A stretch of DNA of 64,000 bases from Clostridia bacterium (GTDB taxonomy: Bacteria > Bacillota_A > Clostridia > Christensenellales > Aristaeellaceae): NCBI GenBank assembly GCA_017525805.1, contig JAFXSH010000113.1, forward strand, positions 62,001 to 126,000. The letters are read 5' to 3'. Made by a program: the position numbers and the translations under genes. The notes below the pieces were generated by a model that saw nothing but the letters and a program-made list of their open reading frames with translations, ran no database searches and was not told where the DNA came from. Shown in pieces: positions 41,076 through 50,997 of this stretch (position 1 is the stretch's first letter; every line of letters begins with the position of its first letter).

Positions 41076-42842
41076 TTGGCTGATCTCATTGTCATTGGCG
41101 CGGGCCACGCGGGCTGCGAGGCGGCGCTGTGCGGGGCGCGGATGGGGCTGGATACCCTGCTGCTGACCCTGAACCTGGAATCCGTGGCCCTCATGCCCTG
41201 CAATCCCTCCATCGGGGGCACGGGCAAGGGGCATTTGGTGCGGGAAGTGGACGCCCTGGGCGGGGAAATGGGCCTGGCGGCGGATGATATCACATTACAG
41301 AGCCGCATGCTGAACCGGGGCAAGGGCCCCGCCGTCCATAGCCTTCGCATCCAGGCGGACAAGCGGGCTTATCACCTGCGCATGCTGAAAACACTGTTCA
41401 ATCAGGAACACCTGACCCTGCGCCAGGGGGAAGCGGCGGAAATCCTGACGCGAAACGGCAAAGTGTCCGGGGTGAAAACTCTGACGGGAGATATTATTCC
41501 CTGCCGGGCAGTGGTGGTGTGCACCGGGGTGTATCTCAAAAGCCGCATCATCATCGGGGAAGCGGAATGGGACGCGGGGCCCCAGGGCCTGATGCCCGCC
41601 AATTATTTGAGCAAATCCCTGACTGATTTGGGTTTTTCTCTTCGCCGCTTTAAGACCGGCACCCCGGCCCGCGTGGCGGAAAACAGCATTGATTTTGAGA
41701 AAATGGAGGTGCAGCCCGGCGACGAGCCGGTAACGCCCTTCTCCTTCATGACGGATATTCCGCCGAAAAACAAAATCAGCTGCTATCTCACCTGGACCAA
41801 CGAAAAGACCCACGAGATCATCCGGCAAAACCTCCACCGGGCCCCCATGTTCACCGGGCAGATCAACGGCACCGGGGCCCGCTACTGCCCCTCCATCGAA
41901 ACCAAGATTGTGCGCTTCGCCGACAAGGACAGGCACCAGCTTTTCTTAGAGCCGGAGGGGGACGGCTACCCCGAATGGTACGTGCAGGGCATGAGCTCCT
42001 CCATGCCGGAGGACGTGCAGTGGGCCATGTACCGCACCATTCCGGGGCTGGAGCGCTGCATCCTCACCCGTCTGGCCTACGCCATCGAATACGACTGCAT
42101 CGATCCCCTGGCCCTGACCCCCTATTTGGGCGCGCGGCACATTCCGGGCCTTTACACGGCGGGCCAGATCAATGGCACCTCAGGCTACGAGGAAGCGGCG
42201 GCCCAGGGCCTGTACGCCGCCATCAACGCCTGCCTGTACTGCCAGGAAAAAGAGCCCTTCCTTTTGACCCGGGATCAGGCATATATTGGGGTCATGGCCG
42301 ACGACCTGACCACTAAGGGCACCGACGAACCCTACCGCATGATGACCAGCCGAGCGGAGCACCGGCTCTACCTGCGCCAGGATAACGCCGACCTGCGCCT
42401 GACCCTGAAAGCCCAGGATTTGGGCCTGATCTCCGACGCGCGCCTGCGCCGGGCGGAGCGGAAGCAGCGGGAAACGGAGGAACTGGTCAAGCGCCTCACC
42501 GACGCGGGCATGGACAGGGAATTGCGCCACCCGGACGCGCACTTGGAACTTCCCGAGGGCTGGGATTATACCGCCGGAGCGAAGGAGCAGGCGGAAATCC
42601 AAATCAAGTACGAAGGCTACCTGCAAAAGGAAATGGCCCAAATCAAGCAGACCCGGGCCATGGAGGAAGCCGTCCTTCCCCCCGATACCGATTACCTGTC
42701 CATCGACGCCCTGCGCTTAGAAGCCCGGGAAAAGCTCCAGGCCCGCCGCCCCTTGTCCCTGGGCCAGGCCAGCCGCATCCCCGGCGTGAACCCGGCGGAC
42801 ATCGCCGTGCTGATGGTGTGGCTCAAGCGGCAGAAGGGATAA
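41076..42842 (+). CDS. mnmG: tRNA uridine 5-carboxymethylaminomethyl modification enzyme MnmG
   Basis: A 588-residue FAD enzyme that, with MnmE, modifies wobble U34 of tRNAs. It shows the FAD motif [31 protein letters not shown], and [19 protein letters not shown] near the C-terminal helical domain. The start is TTG 41076 with GGAGG nine bases upstream. It is a little shorter than the usual 620-630. The usual neighbours mnmE and rsmG are absent. Confidence 0.93.
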   Translation: MADLIVIGAGHAGCEAALCGARMGLDTLLLTLNLESVALMPCNPSIGGTGKGHLVREVDALGGEMGLAADDITLQSRMLNRGKGPAVHSLRIQADKRAYHLRMLKTLFNQEHLTLRQGEAAEILTRNGKVSGVKTLTGDIIPCRAVVVCTGVYLKSRIIIGEAEWDAGPQGLMPANYLSKSLTDLGFSLRRFKTGTPARVAENSIDFEKMEVQPGDEPVTPFSFMTDIPPKNKISCYLTWTNEKTHEIIRQNLHRAPMFTGQINGTGARYCPSIETKIVRFADKDRHQLFLEPEGDGYPEWYVQGMSSSMPEDVQWAMYRTIPGLERCILTRLAYAIEYDCIDPLALTPYLGARHIPGLYTAGQINGTSGYEEAAAQGLYAAINACLYCQEKEPFLLTRDQAYIGVMADDLTTKGTDEPYRMMTSRAEHRLYLRQDNADLRLTLKAQDLGLISDARLRRAERKQRETEELVKRLTDAGMDRELRHPDAHLELPEGWDYTAGAKEQAEIQIKYEGYLQKEMAQIKQTRAMEEAVLPPDTDYLSIDALRLEAREKLQARRPLSLGQASRIPGVNPADIAVLMVWLKRQKG

Positions 42843-42847
42843 ATATC

Positions 42848-42891
42848 TGGGGGAACCGCTCTTTCATGCTGAAAGAGCGGTTCCCCCCAGC
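42848..42891. repeat. Long perfect hairpin after mnmG
   Basis: CTGGGGGAACCGCTCTTTCA pairs with TGAAAGAGCGGTTCCCCCAG across TGC. No T run follows, so termination would need another signal; it could also act on the other strand. Confidence 0.65.
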
Positions 42892-42936
42892 CCCCCTTCC
42901 GAGAAAGCCACTTATTAAATAATCATGGAGGAAGCC

Positions 42937-43680
42937 ATGTATAAGACTTATCAGGAAGAATTCTTAACTCGTACCAGCGACTGCGATTTCATGGGTACTC
43001 TGCGGCCCAGCGCCATCATGCAGATCATGCAGGAACTGGCGGGCACCCATTCCGACCTGCTGGGCTGCGGCAGGAACGTGCTGATCCAAAACAACATCGT
43101 GTGGGTGCTGAACCGCTGTGAAATCCACATGGACAAGTACCCCAAGATCGGCGACCGGATCACCGCCGAAACCTTCCCCACCGCCAACCGCCGCTGGTTC
43201 TTCCCCCGGTACTACTTCTTCCGGGACGAGGAAGGGAATACCATCGGCTGCGCCGCCACCCTCTGGGCGCTGCTGGACATTGAAAACCGCCGCATGCTGC
43301 CGCCGGGGGACGTGGCCAAAATACTGCCGGACAACGCCGACCTGCCCGTGCCCATCGGCCTGCCCGCCACGGTGGATACGGTAGACGGCGAGGAAAAAAC
43401 CCTGTGGCGCAAGCCCGTCTACTTCGACTTGGACGTGAACCAGCACGTCAACAATACCCGCTACGCCGACTGGGCCTGCGACGCCTTGGGCGTAGAGGTC
43501 ATGAGCAAGTATTGCTTAGAAACCCTGCTGGTCAATTACGACGCCGAGGTGCTGCCCGATCAGGAAATCACCCTGCGGGTGTACAAAAACGGTCTCCAGT
43601 ACCGGGTGGCAGGCTATCATGAGGATAAGCTGCACTTTGAGCTGGGCGGAAAACTGAGGGAAAGGGAGAATAATTCATAA
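42937..43680 (+). CDS. Acyl-ACP thioesterase
   Basis: A 247-residue double hot-dog protein of the FatA/acyl-ACP thioesterase family, which releases fatty acids from acyl carrier protein. The second domain carries VNQHVNNTRYADWACDAL with catalytic Asn/His, and the first has SAIMQIMQELAGTHSDLLG and WVLNR. GGAGG lies five bases before ATG 42937; ATG 42925 is an alternative. Confidence 0.9.
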   Translation: MYKTYQEEFLTRTSDCDFMGTLRPSAIMQIMQELAGTHSDLLGCGRNVLIQNNIVWVLNRCEIHMDKYPKIGDRITAETFPTANRRWFFPRYYFFRDEEGNTIGCAATLWALLDIENRRMLPPGDVAKILPDNADLPVPIGLPATVDTVDGEEKTLWRKPVYFDLDVNQHVNNTRYADWACDALGVEVMSKYCLETLLVNYDAEVLPDQEITLRVYKNGLQYRVAGYHEDKLHFELGGKLRERENNS

Positions 43681-43816
43681 TCATACCGGGCCGTTTGAAA
43701 CAACTGTAAAAGGAGAATTTTACATAGGTGAATCACTGTCACCAAGATAACAAAAAGCCAACGGGGAGTAACAAAAAACCGACGAAAAGGTATTGACAAA
43801 CACGAAAAAAAGTGCG

Positions 43817-43850
43817 GCCGCTCTCACTGATCCCAGTGAGAGCGGCCCTT
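43817..43850. repeat. Perfect GC-rich hairpin in the 43.7-44.2 kb gap
   Basis: GGCCGCTCTCACTG and CAGTGAGAGCGGCC pair around four bases and are followed by CTTGTT. The reverse strand beside it reads AACAAGGGC, the same bases seen in the hairpin loops of the 21-33 kb element. Confidence 0.6.
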
Positions 43851-43976
43851 GTTATGAAAAGTGTTCCGGCACCGCCATATCAAGGAGGTTCGCACAGGAT
43901 GTACTCTGTCCAACATACGGAGAAGATTTGGATCAACTTCTGACGCGTCCTGAATGGTAATCTTTTCGTTCACCAT
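43824..43976 (-). CDS. Short hypothetical ORF
   Basis: A 50-residue frame (VNEKITIQDASEVDPNLLRM, then LDRVHPVRTSLIWRCRN) preceded by GGTGGAGAGGTG before ATG 43976 and ending in the GC-rich hairpin. No homologue is recognised. It could be a fragment of a decayed mobile gene; the rest of the 43681-44159 gap holds no gene that I can see, only a TTGACA at 43793 without a matching -10. Confidence 0.4.
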   Translation of the reverse strand: MVNEKITIQDASEVDPNLLRMLDRVHPVRTSLIWRCRNTFHNKGRSHWDQ

Positions 43977-44159
43977 ATCGACACCTCTCCACCTCAAAGC
44001 ATATGCTCCCCTGCTCTATACCAGCGCCCCATTCGGGATTCTTGGTCCCTGCGGGATGGCATACCGTTCTGATTTTCATAGAATTTACCAGGAATCCGGC
44101 CAGATTGCGGCAGGGTGTTCCGGAATGTAAAACCAGGATTTTCCAAATACAGGTCTCTT

Positions 44160-46544
44160 TTACCTATCGAAGGAGGGGAAGCACAGCAGGCCGGTATTTT
44201 CAGCTTTCGCCGTGGTAAAGCACGTTTCCGGGTCGGTTTCGTTCAGCATGCGTAGGGTGAAACGGAACGTGTGGAAGCCGCCTAAGGAAGCTTTGAAATT
44301 GGTTTCCCAGAAATTGTTCATCACCCAGGCGTACACCTGATCCGAATTATTAAGCGCGGGATCGCCCGCCAGGCGGATATCGTGGGGCAAAAGCGACCCC
44401 ATGCCGATCATGGGCGCGTCGGGCATTTCCACCAGCATTGCCCCGTCCTTGCCGATCCAGGAAACGCCGTTTTGGGTTTCGTAAAAATCCGCGCAGGTGC
44501 CGGGGATTTGATCGATCCGGGGCCGGAACACACAGCCCGTCTTGTCCGCCCAGAAAACGGCGTCCTCCCGGGCAAAAGGCAAGGCCAAATACACGTTTTC
44601 CGGCTCCAGGCGGCTTTCCTTGTGCAGGCGGTAATCCACGTCCAGCCGGGGGATATCGTGGTAAGACGTTAAAATCAATTCGGTGGACAGGCTGCCCTTC
44701 ACCGCGTAGGTCAGGATCACGCGGCTGAAAACCGGTCCGTGATCCGTCACCCGCGCGTCGGTGAGCCTGCCAAAGTCCCGCAGCGTATGAGGGGCTTTTC
44801 GATTTCTGCCCATGTTCCGGCGTTCCGTGCAGGGGTCCGTGCGGATGGGCGTGATTTCATAAATAGGTTCAAAGGCCGTTTCATCCCCTGTGATCAGCTC
44901 CCGGCCTCGCTTCCGGTCGAAAATGGTCGTGATTCCCTTGCCCATTTCCCATTGGATATGCAGGAAGGGCGTGATCATTTCAAAGGGCGTGCAGGCCCAG
45001 TCCGGGTCTTTCAGGCGGCCATAGGCAAAATCGTGCACCCCTTCAGCCCCGTAATCGCAATACATTCCGATCATGGCCGGGGCCTTGGGCGGGTTTTCCT
45101 CCAAGCGGAAAACAGCGTGTTCATGGGGCTGCAATGTTATCGGCAGATTGAACTGCCAGCCCCGGGCCACGCGGGACAGCTGATAGGGGATTTCCCGCCC
45201 CGTTTGTTCGTTCACGATGCGGAAATCTTTGTGCTGGAACAGGATTTCCAATTCGGTCCGCGCCACGGCGGTGACCGGCACAGGATTGGGGTTGACGGCG
45301 TGCAGGCGGTAATCCTTCCAGATCACCATGGGCGTTTCGCCAAGGTGGGCGCAAAGGGCGTCCACGCACAGGCTCACGGCTTCGTTAGCCTTGGCGGCGT
45401 ACAGGGTCTTGCGCATGTCCAGCAGGTTCACCATGGGGTGGGCCGGTTCGCAGATGCTGGAGGAAAAGCCCCAGGTATGCTCGGCGTAAAGCATCAGATT
45501 GCGCCGGGCAGTTTCCATCTGCTCTTTGGAAACCACGCTGCAATCCGGGTCCATTTCCCGGCAGATATGGTATTTCCTTACGGCTTCCCGATAGTGGCTC
45601 ACCGCGTCCGGGGTGGAGCAGGTACCGTCCGCCCACCAATCCGTCCAATCCCCCCGATAAGTGGGGATGATTTCGCCATGTTTCTCCACTTCATCGAAAA
45701 AACGGTCCAGAGTGGTCATTTCCATGGGGAGCTGTTCTCCACTTTCCGCGTTCCACCGGTGAACAAATTCCATCACGCCGGGGCCGGGAGGCGAATTGTC
45801 CGTGCACAGGCCGGACACCAGGATGGGGCAAAAATCGAAGGGGAAGCCATCCTCTTTCAGCTTTTCGACGTAGGCGAACAGGCGGCGCTTGGACAGCTCC
45901 CAGTTGGAAAGGCCGGCATTGGCCAGGCCATCCCGGATCATATAGCCGTACTGGCCGGATAATTGATGGATGTTGATTTCATTGCCCAGGTGGTAATGCT
46001 CGCTCTGCCACACCAGCAGCCGCTGCCCGTCGGGGCCCTCCCACCAGAAGGGCGACTGCTTTTTCCCGGCGGCGTAATGGCCATGATGGGTATGCACGGC
46101 GGAGAGCAGCCGCCGGATGCCCGCCCCGGCTAAAATGGAAGCGAAGCCCCAGGGATAACCGTTGATATCGGCGCTCATAGCGCTTTTGAGCTCCTCGCCC
46201 TGCGCTTCCACCGTGCGGCGGCATTTTGCCAGCGTTTCCCGCAGCACCGTTTCGTCCATCAGGTCGGTGCCGTTCAGGTAATTGCCGGACAGGCCGATTT
46301 TTCCCTCCCGGACGAACCGCCAGAAATCGGCGATATACGCGGGCTCGCCGTTTTCCAAAAACCGTTCCAGCATCCAAAAGGTTTCCACATTCCAGCAAAA
46401 GCCCGCCCAATTCGGATTCCGCTCCGCTTCCCGCAGGATATCCACCACGCTTTCTAAGTACTTCACGTGATTCCAGGCGATTTTCTCCTGCCGGTCCGTA
46501 TATCCCACGTCGGTGTGGGCGTGATGAATGAGATAGAATTTCAT
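44160..46544 (-). CDS. GH38-type glycoside hydrolase (alpha-mannosidase-like)
   Basis: A 794-residue protein without a signal peptide. The N-terminus HHAHTDVGYT carries the metal-binding His/Asp of GH38, and SADINGYPWGF a probable nucleophile Asp. Later segments (about 400-790) look like the beta-rich C-terminal domains of the family. A cytoplasmic alpha-mannosidase-like activity is likely, but substrate could differ, as in the DUF5054-type subgroup. CAAAGGAGG precedes ATG 46544. Confidence 0.78.
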   Translation of the reverse strand: MKFYLIHHAHTDVGYTDRQEKIAWNHVKYLESVVDILREAERNPNWAGFCWNVETFWMLERFLENGEPAYIADFWRFVREGKIGLSGNYLNGTDLMDETVLRETLAKCRRTVEAQGEELKSAMSADINGYPWGFASILAGAGIRRLLSAVHTHHGHYAAGKKQSPFWWEGPDGQRLLVWQSEHYHLGNEINIHQLSGQYGYMIRDGLANAGLSNWELSKRRLFAYVEKLKEDGFPFDFCPILVSGLCTDNSPPGPGVMEFVHRWNAESGEQLPMEMTTLDRFFDEVEKHGEIIPTYRGDWTDWWADGTCSTPDAVSHYREAVRKYHICREMDPDCSVVSKEQMETARRNLMLYAEHTWGFSSSICEPAHPMVNLLDMRKTLYAAKANEAVSLCVDALCAHLGETPMVIWKDYRLHAVNPNPVPVTAVARTELEILFQHKDFRIVNEQTGREIPYQLSRVARGWQFNLPITLQPHEHAVFRLEENPPKAPAMIGMYCDYGAEGVHDFAYGRLKDPDWACTPFEMITPFLHIQWEMGKGITTIFDRKRGRELITGDETAFEPIYEITPIRTDPCTERRNMGRNRKAPHTLRDFGRLTDARVTDHGPVFSRVILTYAVKGSLSTELILTSYHDIPRLDVDYRLHKESRLEPENVYLALPFAREDAVFWADKTGCVFRPRIDQIPGTCADFYETQNGVSWIGKDGAMLVEMPDAPMIGMGSLLPHDIRLAGDPALNNSDQVYAWVMNNFWETNFKASLGGFHTFRFTLRMLNETDPETCFTTAKAENTGLLCFPSFDR

Positions 46545-46564
46545 GAGCTTTCCTCCTTTGCAAA

Positions 46565-46592
46565 AGAAAAAGCAGCTCGCGGCTGCTCTTGA
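46565..46592 (-). terminator. Terminator between the AEC transporter and GH38 genes
   Basis: AGCAGC and GCTGCT pair around CGCGA, followed by TTTTTCTTTT. Confidence 0.85.
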
Positions 46593-46596
46593 ATGA

Positions 46597-47535
46597 TCAA
46601 ATCAAACCGGTGGTTTTCATAATGAATACGAAGATGAACGTGGAAAAAATGCACAGGGTGCTGGTAATGGCCACGCATTCAGCGGCCAGTTCCCCATCGC
46701 CGCCCATGCTTTGGGCCATGGGATAGGAACTGACGGCCACCGGCGCGCCGAAAGCGATGAAGGCGCAGGCCAGCGCCACGCCCCGCATGCCCGCCAGTAC
46801 GCAGACCGCTAAGAACAGGAGGGGGGATAAAAACAGCTTCCAGGGCACCACGATGGCCAATTGCCGCGCGTGGCCTTTGGCGCTGGAAAACTGGATCGCG
46901 CCGCCCAAGGTAAACAGCGCCAAGGGAGTGGCGATCTTGCTTAGGTCGTTCATGGTGGTTTTCAGGAAAGCCGGGGGCTGGAAATGCAGCAGCCACAGGG
47001 CAAAGCCCAGGAGGGAACTGATGATCAGAGGATTTTTCAGGATGTTCAGCAGGATGCGGCCCACCTTGATTTCCCCCTGCCCGTAAACGCACAGGGCGAC
47101 CACGGACATAAGATTGTAAACCGGCACCGTCACCGTCACCAGCAGCGCCGCCAGGGACGTATCCTGCCCCGGAAACAGCATGGCCACCAGGGGAATGCCG
47201 AAAAAAGCGTAATTAGCCCGGCCCATGGCCTGGATCATGACGCCGATTTTTTTCGGATCTTTTTCCAGCCGGGGCACAAACAGAAACAGCAATCCGAACT
47301 GCAAAAGCAGCAGGCCGGGGATCAGAAGAAAAGCCAGGCCGGAAATGGGGGTATCGTAGGGCGTGTTCATCACGCTGTAACACAGGTTCACGGGCAGAAA
47401 CACCCGAAACACCAACTGATTTACATCCTTCACCAGCTGATCCTTGAGCAGGCCGATCCTGCGGCAGAACCACCCGGCGGTCATGAGCGTCAATAGGGGC
47501 AAAACCGTGTTCAGGGCAAAGAGGAAATCATCCAT
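46597..47535 (-). CDS. AEC family transporter (auxin efflux carrier-like permease)
   Basis: A 312-residue membrane protein with about ten TM helices in two bundles. The first is FALNTVLPLLTLMTAGWFC; the middle loop holds a LEKDPKKIG segment. The family moves organic acids or related anions, and the substrate here is unknown. AAAGGAAAC precedes ATG 47535. It follows the CapA-like gene. Confidence 0.87.
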   Translation of the reverse strand: MDDFLFALNTVLPLLTLMTAGWFCRRIGLLKDQLVKDVNQLVFRVFLPVNLCYSVMNTPYDTPISGLAFLLIPGLLLLQFGLLFLFVPRLEKDPKKIGVMIQAMGRANYAFFGIPLVAMLFPGQDTSLAALLVTVTVPVYNLMSVVALCVYGQGEIKVGRILLNILKNPLIISSLLGFALWLLHFQPPAFLKTTMNDLSKIATPLALFTLGGAIQFSSAKGHARQLAIVVPWKLFLSPLLFLAVCVLAGMRGVALACAFIAFGAPVAVSSYPMAQSMGGDGELAAECVAITSTLCIFSTFIFVFIMKTTGLI

Positions 47536-47550
47536 GGCGGTTTCCTTTCC

Positions 47551-48882
47551 TTAACGTTGGATGACAGGGCTGTTTTTCAGGGTGGACTGAACGCGGTTCA
47601 GCGACCGTTCCATTACTTCCCGCTGCTGGTTGCTCATGCCTTCCGGCGCAGCATCCGCGCTGCAAACGACGCGGTACTGAACGCCGCCGTCCACGGTCTG
47701 CCGCCAGATATAGGTGGGGGTGTAATCCGTGTTCTGAAACTCCACCCGTCCCTCGGAATCGCAGGTAACGGTCAAATGCAGCAGCACGCCGGAAATATCG
47801 TAGCCCTCCCGGGATTCGGTGAGCAGCGTGCCCAGGGAGTAAGCCACAAAGGCGCCGCGGGGCTTTCCGTCCTCGCCCGTACAGGAAATGATCTCCATGG
47901 GCAGCACCCGGGTGGGCCGCGTGCCGAGGATCACGTCCGCCCCCATTTCAGCCAAAGCCTTGGCCGTGTCGCGCTGGGTGGAAGTGACGGCGGTAGCATC
48001 CGCCTTTCCCCAGTACATGCACACGATCACGCACCGCGCCCCCTGGCCGCGTGCCCAGCGGATATCCTCCCGGGCGGCTTCCAGGGAAAAGGGCTTGAGG
48101 ACGCCGGGATTTTCCTTCTGGGTATTTTTGCTTTTGGCCGTCAGCACGTCCGTATAGGATAAAAGGGCCACCGTGCCGCCGTTCAGCGCCACCAGCCTGT
48201 GCTGGGCCGCCCCGGACACGCTCACGCCGCCGCAGACGAGGCCGCGGGCGGTCAGGGCGCTCACGGTATCCGCCGCCCCCTGCACATCCTGATCCAGGAT
48301 ATGCTCGCTGCCTAAGATCACCTGATCCACCCCTAAGGTGCGCACGGCGTCCGCCGCTTCTGAAAGGGTGATGGCGTCCCCGTACTTCCGGTCGGAAATA
48401 TTGATGAGCTGGGGCATGGTGACCAGATTCAGGTCAGCGTAAACCTCCGTGCTGATGGTCGACAGAATGGGCCGGTAATCCGCCGTTTTCTCCGTTTTGT
48501 CGTACACGGAATCGGATATTTCGCTGTGAAACAAAAGCATGCCCCCCGCCGTGAGAGAAAAAGAATAGGGGGCCTGCACGGGGGTAACAGGCGCGGGTTC
48601 GGGCGTGTCCAAGGGCGCGGGCGCATCGGTGGCCGGGGCCACGGTGACCGGAGCCAAGGTCACCTTCACGGTGCGTACCGGGCTCTGCAGCGGCTCAGGC
48701 GCGGCGGTGGGGCCCTGGAGCGCTGAGCCCATCAGGCCGATCACGCGCTGGGCGTCCATCTGCACGCTGGTATCGTGCCCCCGGATCCCGCTGAACAGCA
48801 CCAGACAGCCCACCGTCACCACGGCGGTGAGCAGCAGGGTGAATATGGTGCCCAGGGACCAGCCTGGCTTGTGATGCTTCAT
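47551..48882 (-). CDS. CapA-family metallophosphatase-like protein
   Basis: A 443-residue protein with an N-terminal TM anchor (IFTLLLTAVVTVGCLVLFSG), a Pro/Ala/Thr-rich linker (residues 55-100) and a CapA/PGA_cap domain (SFSLTAGGMLLFHSEISDSV, GSEHILDQDVQGAADT). CapA proteins act in poly-gamma-glutamate or surface polymer export. The domain begins SFSLTAGGMLLF, where relatives have a metal-binding Asp, so the site may be altered. Another CapA-like gene lies at 63308. Confidence 0.78.
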   Translation of the reverse strand: MKHHKPGWSLGTIFTLLLTAVVTVGCLVLFSGIRGHDTSVQMDAQRVIGLMGSALQGPTAAPEPLQSPVRTVKVTLAPVTVAPATDAPAPLDTPEPAPVTPVQAPYSFSLTAGGMLLFHSEISDSVYDKTEKTADYRPILSTISTEVYADLNLVTMPQLINISDRKYGDAITLSEAADAVRTLGVDQVILGSEHILDQDVQGAADTVSALTARGLVCGGVSVSGAAQHRLVALNGGTVALLSYTDVLTAKSKNTQKENPGVLKPFSLEAAREDIRWARGQGARCVIVCMYWGKADATAVTSTQRDTAKALAEMGADVILGTRPTRVLPMEIISCTGEDGKPRGAFVAYSLGTLLTESREGYDISGVLLHLTVTCDSEGRVEFQNTDYTPTYIWRQTVDGGVQYRVVCSADAAPEGMSNQQREVMERSLNRVQSTLKNSPVIQR

Positions 48883-48909
48883 GGCGTTATCTCCGAACCG
48901 TCAGGGGAT

Positions 48910-50187
48910 TTATTTCGTTTCCACCCGGATCATGCTTTCCACCCGGGCGTCGCGGGAATCGATGGCGGCCAGGGCCTTGCGGATGGCGCATTCCCCGGCG
49001 TCGTGGGTGATCAAAACGATCTGGGCGCGGCCGTTGACGGCGTCGCGCTGCATGAGGTTGCGGATGCTGATGCCCTCGTTGCCTAAGCATGTGGTGATAT
49101 GGGCCAGCACGCCGGGCCGGTCGCTGGCCTCCAGGCGAACGTAGAAGCTGCAATGCCAGTCATTGGTGACGGTGAGCCCCTCGGCCAGCTTATCGGAATT
49201 GCGGAAGGTGGGATGCCGGGGCGTTTCCCGGCTGACAGCGTACAGCATATCGCTGACCACGGCGCTGGCGGTGGGCGCGCTGCCCGCGCCCCGGCCAAAC
49301 AGCATCATATCGTCGCAGGCGTGGCCATGCAGGAAAATGGCGTTGAAGGAGCCGCTCACGGAGGCCAGGGGATGGCTGTCCGGGATGAAAGTGGGATGCA
49401 CCCGTGCGTCGATCACATTGCCCTGGCGCTTGGCGATGGCCAGCAGCTTTAAGGTGTAGCCCAATTCCTTGCCGAAAGCGATGTCCGCGGCGCTCACCTG
49501 GGTGATGCCCTGGCGGTAAATCACGTCAAAGGGCACGCGAGCATGGAAAGCAAGAGAAGAAAGAATAGAAAGCTTGTAGGCCGCGTCGAAGCCCTCCACG
49601 TCGCTGGTGGGGTCCGGCTCCGCCAGGCCTAAGCGCTGGGCATCCTTGAGCACGGCAGAATAGTCGCTGCCTTCCTGGCTCATGCGGGTGAGGATATAGT
49701 TGGTGGTGCCGTTCACGATGCCCATCATTTCCTCAATGCGGTTGCTCATGAGCGAATCCACCGTGGTGCGGATGATGGGGATGGCGCCGCAGACGGCGGC
49801 TTCGTAATACAGGCCGCTGCCGTGCTTTTCCGCCGCTTCCTGCAAGATATGCCAATTGAGGGCCAGGGCCATTTTGTTGGCCGTGACCACCGTTTTGCCC
49901 ATTTCCAGGGCCCGCAGCATATAGCGGGTGGCGGGCTCTTCCCCGCCCATGAATTCCAGCACCATTTCGATGGCGGGATCATCCGTCACCTGGCTGGAGT
50001 CCGTGGTGAGCAGGGCTTCGGGCACGATAGCGTCCCGCTTTTTGTGAACGTCCCGCACTAAGATGCGCTTGATATCAAATACCACGCCGCTGCGGTGCAG
50101 CAGATCGTCCTTGAACTCGTTCAGCAGCTTCCACACGCCGCAGCCGATGTTGCCGCAGCCCAAAAAACCAACCGTTACCGTGCGCAT
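48910..50187 (-). CDS. hom: Homoserine dehydrogenase
   Basis: A 425-residue enzyme reducing aspartate semialdehyde to homoserine for threonine and methionine synthesis. The NAD(P) motif is GFLGCGNIGCGVW, with NGTTNYILT, GLAEPDPTSDVEGFDAAYKL and a C-terminal ACT domain (about 350-425, ASDRPGVLAHITTCLGNEGI) that usually binds threonine. It lies 27 bases upstream of the CapA-like gene and follows coaX. Confidence 0.94.
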   Translation of the reverse strand: MRTVTVGFLGCGNIGCGVWKLLNEFKDDLLHRSGVVFDIKRILVRDVHKKRDAIVPEALLTTDSSQVTDDPAIEMVLEFMGGEEPATRYMLRALEMGKTVVTANKMALALNWHILQEAAEKHGSGLYYEAAVCGAIPIIRTTVDSLMSNRIEEMMGIVNGTTNYILTRMSQEGSDYSAVLKDAQRLGLAEPDPTSDVEGFDAAYKLSILSSLAFHARVPFDVIYRQGITQVSAADIAFGKELGYTLKLLAIAKRQGNVIDARVHPTFIPDSHPLASVSGSFNAIFLHGHACDDMMLFGRGAGSAPTASAVVSDMLYAVSRETPRHPTFRNSDKLAEGLTVTNDWHCSFYVRLEASDRPGVLAHITTCLGNEGISIRNLMQRDAVNGRAQIVLITHDAGECAIRKALAAIDSRDARVESMIRVETK

Positions 50188-50202
50188 GTTCTTTTCCCTC
50201 CG

Positions 50203-50979
50203 TCACGCCTTGGGCTGATTCTTTTCGTAGATCAGCCGCAGGCCTTTTAATGTAAGCAAACCGTCGATATGATCGATCACCCCGGATTTTGAGGCGATGA
50301 GCCGCGCCATGCCGCCGGTGGCGATCACCTTAGCCCCGGGGCAGCCCATCTCCCGGCGCATTTCGTTCACCAGATAGATCACCTGGCCCACATAGCCGTT
50401 GATGACGCCGGACTGCAGGTTAGCGATGGTGGTCCTGCCGATCACCTTCTCCGGCATCACCAATTCAAAATGGGGCAGCTTGGCCGTGCCGGACACCAGC
50501 GCTTCGCTGGTGAGCTTGATGCCGGGGCAGATGCAGCCGCCCAGCAGGGACCCCCTGGCGTCCAGCGCGCCGAAGGTGGTGGCTGTTCCGAAATCGATAT
50601 ACACGCAGGGGCCGCCGTACAGGGTGTAGGCCGCCACCGCGTTGCAGATGCGGTCGCTGCCGATTTCCCGGGGATTTTCGTACTTGATATCAATGCCCGT
50701 TTTCACGCCGGGGCCCACCGCCATGGGATCGAGGCCGAAGTATTCCCGGCACATATGCTCCACGGTGAAATTCACCGTAGGCACCACGGAAGACATAACG
50801 ATGCCCTTTACCTGCTTTTTATCGATCCCTTCATGATCGAACAGTTGGGAGATCATCACGCCCATTTCGTCGCTGGTGTATTTCCGTGTGGTGGATAAAC
50901 GCCAGTAATGCACCATTTCCGGCCCGTCGAACAGGGCGGTTTTGATGTTGGTGTTGCCCACGTCAATCGTAAACAGCAT
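50203..50979 (-). CDS. coaX: Type III pantothenate kinase
   Basis: A 258-residue ASKHA-fold kinase for the first step of coenzyme A synthesis. It shows TIDVGNTNIKTALFD, PGVKTGIDIKYENPREIGSD, and IDFGTATTFGALD. The typical start and length match ATG 50979; ATG 50988 sits only two bases after AAGGAG. It follows the ECF S component. Confidence 0.92.
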   Translation of the reverse strand: MLFTIDVGNTNIKTALFDGPEMVHYWRLSTTRKYTSDEMGVMISQLFDHEGIDKKQVKGIVMSSVVPTVNFTVEHMCREYFGLDPMAVGPGVKTGIDIKYENPREIGSDRICNAVAAYTLYGGPCVYIDFGTATTFGALDARGSLLGGCICPGIKLTSEALVSGTAKLPHFELVMPEKVIGRTTIANLQSGVINGYVGQVIYLVNEMRREMGCPGAKVIATGGMARLIASKSGVIDHIDGLLTLKGLRLIYEKNQPKA

Positions 50980-50997
50980 GCCGGTCATTTCTCCTTC

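Noticed and set aside
41076..42842. TrmFO as the identity of the FAD protein
   Set aside because: Length of 588 and [17 protein letters not shown] are MnmG features; TrmFO is about 440 residues.
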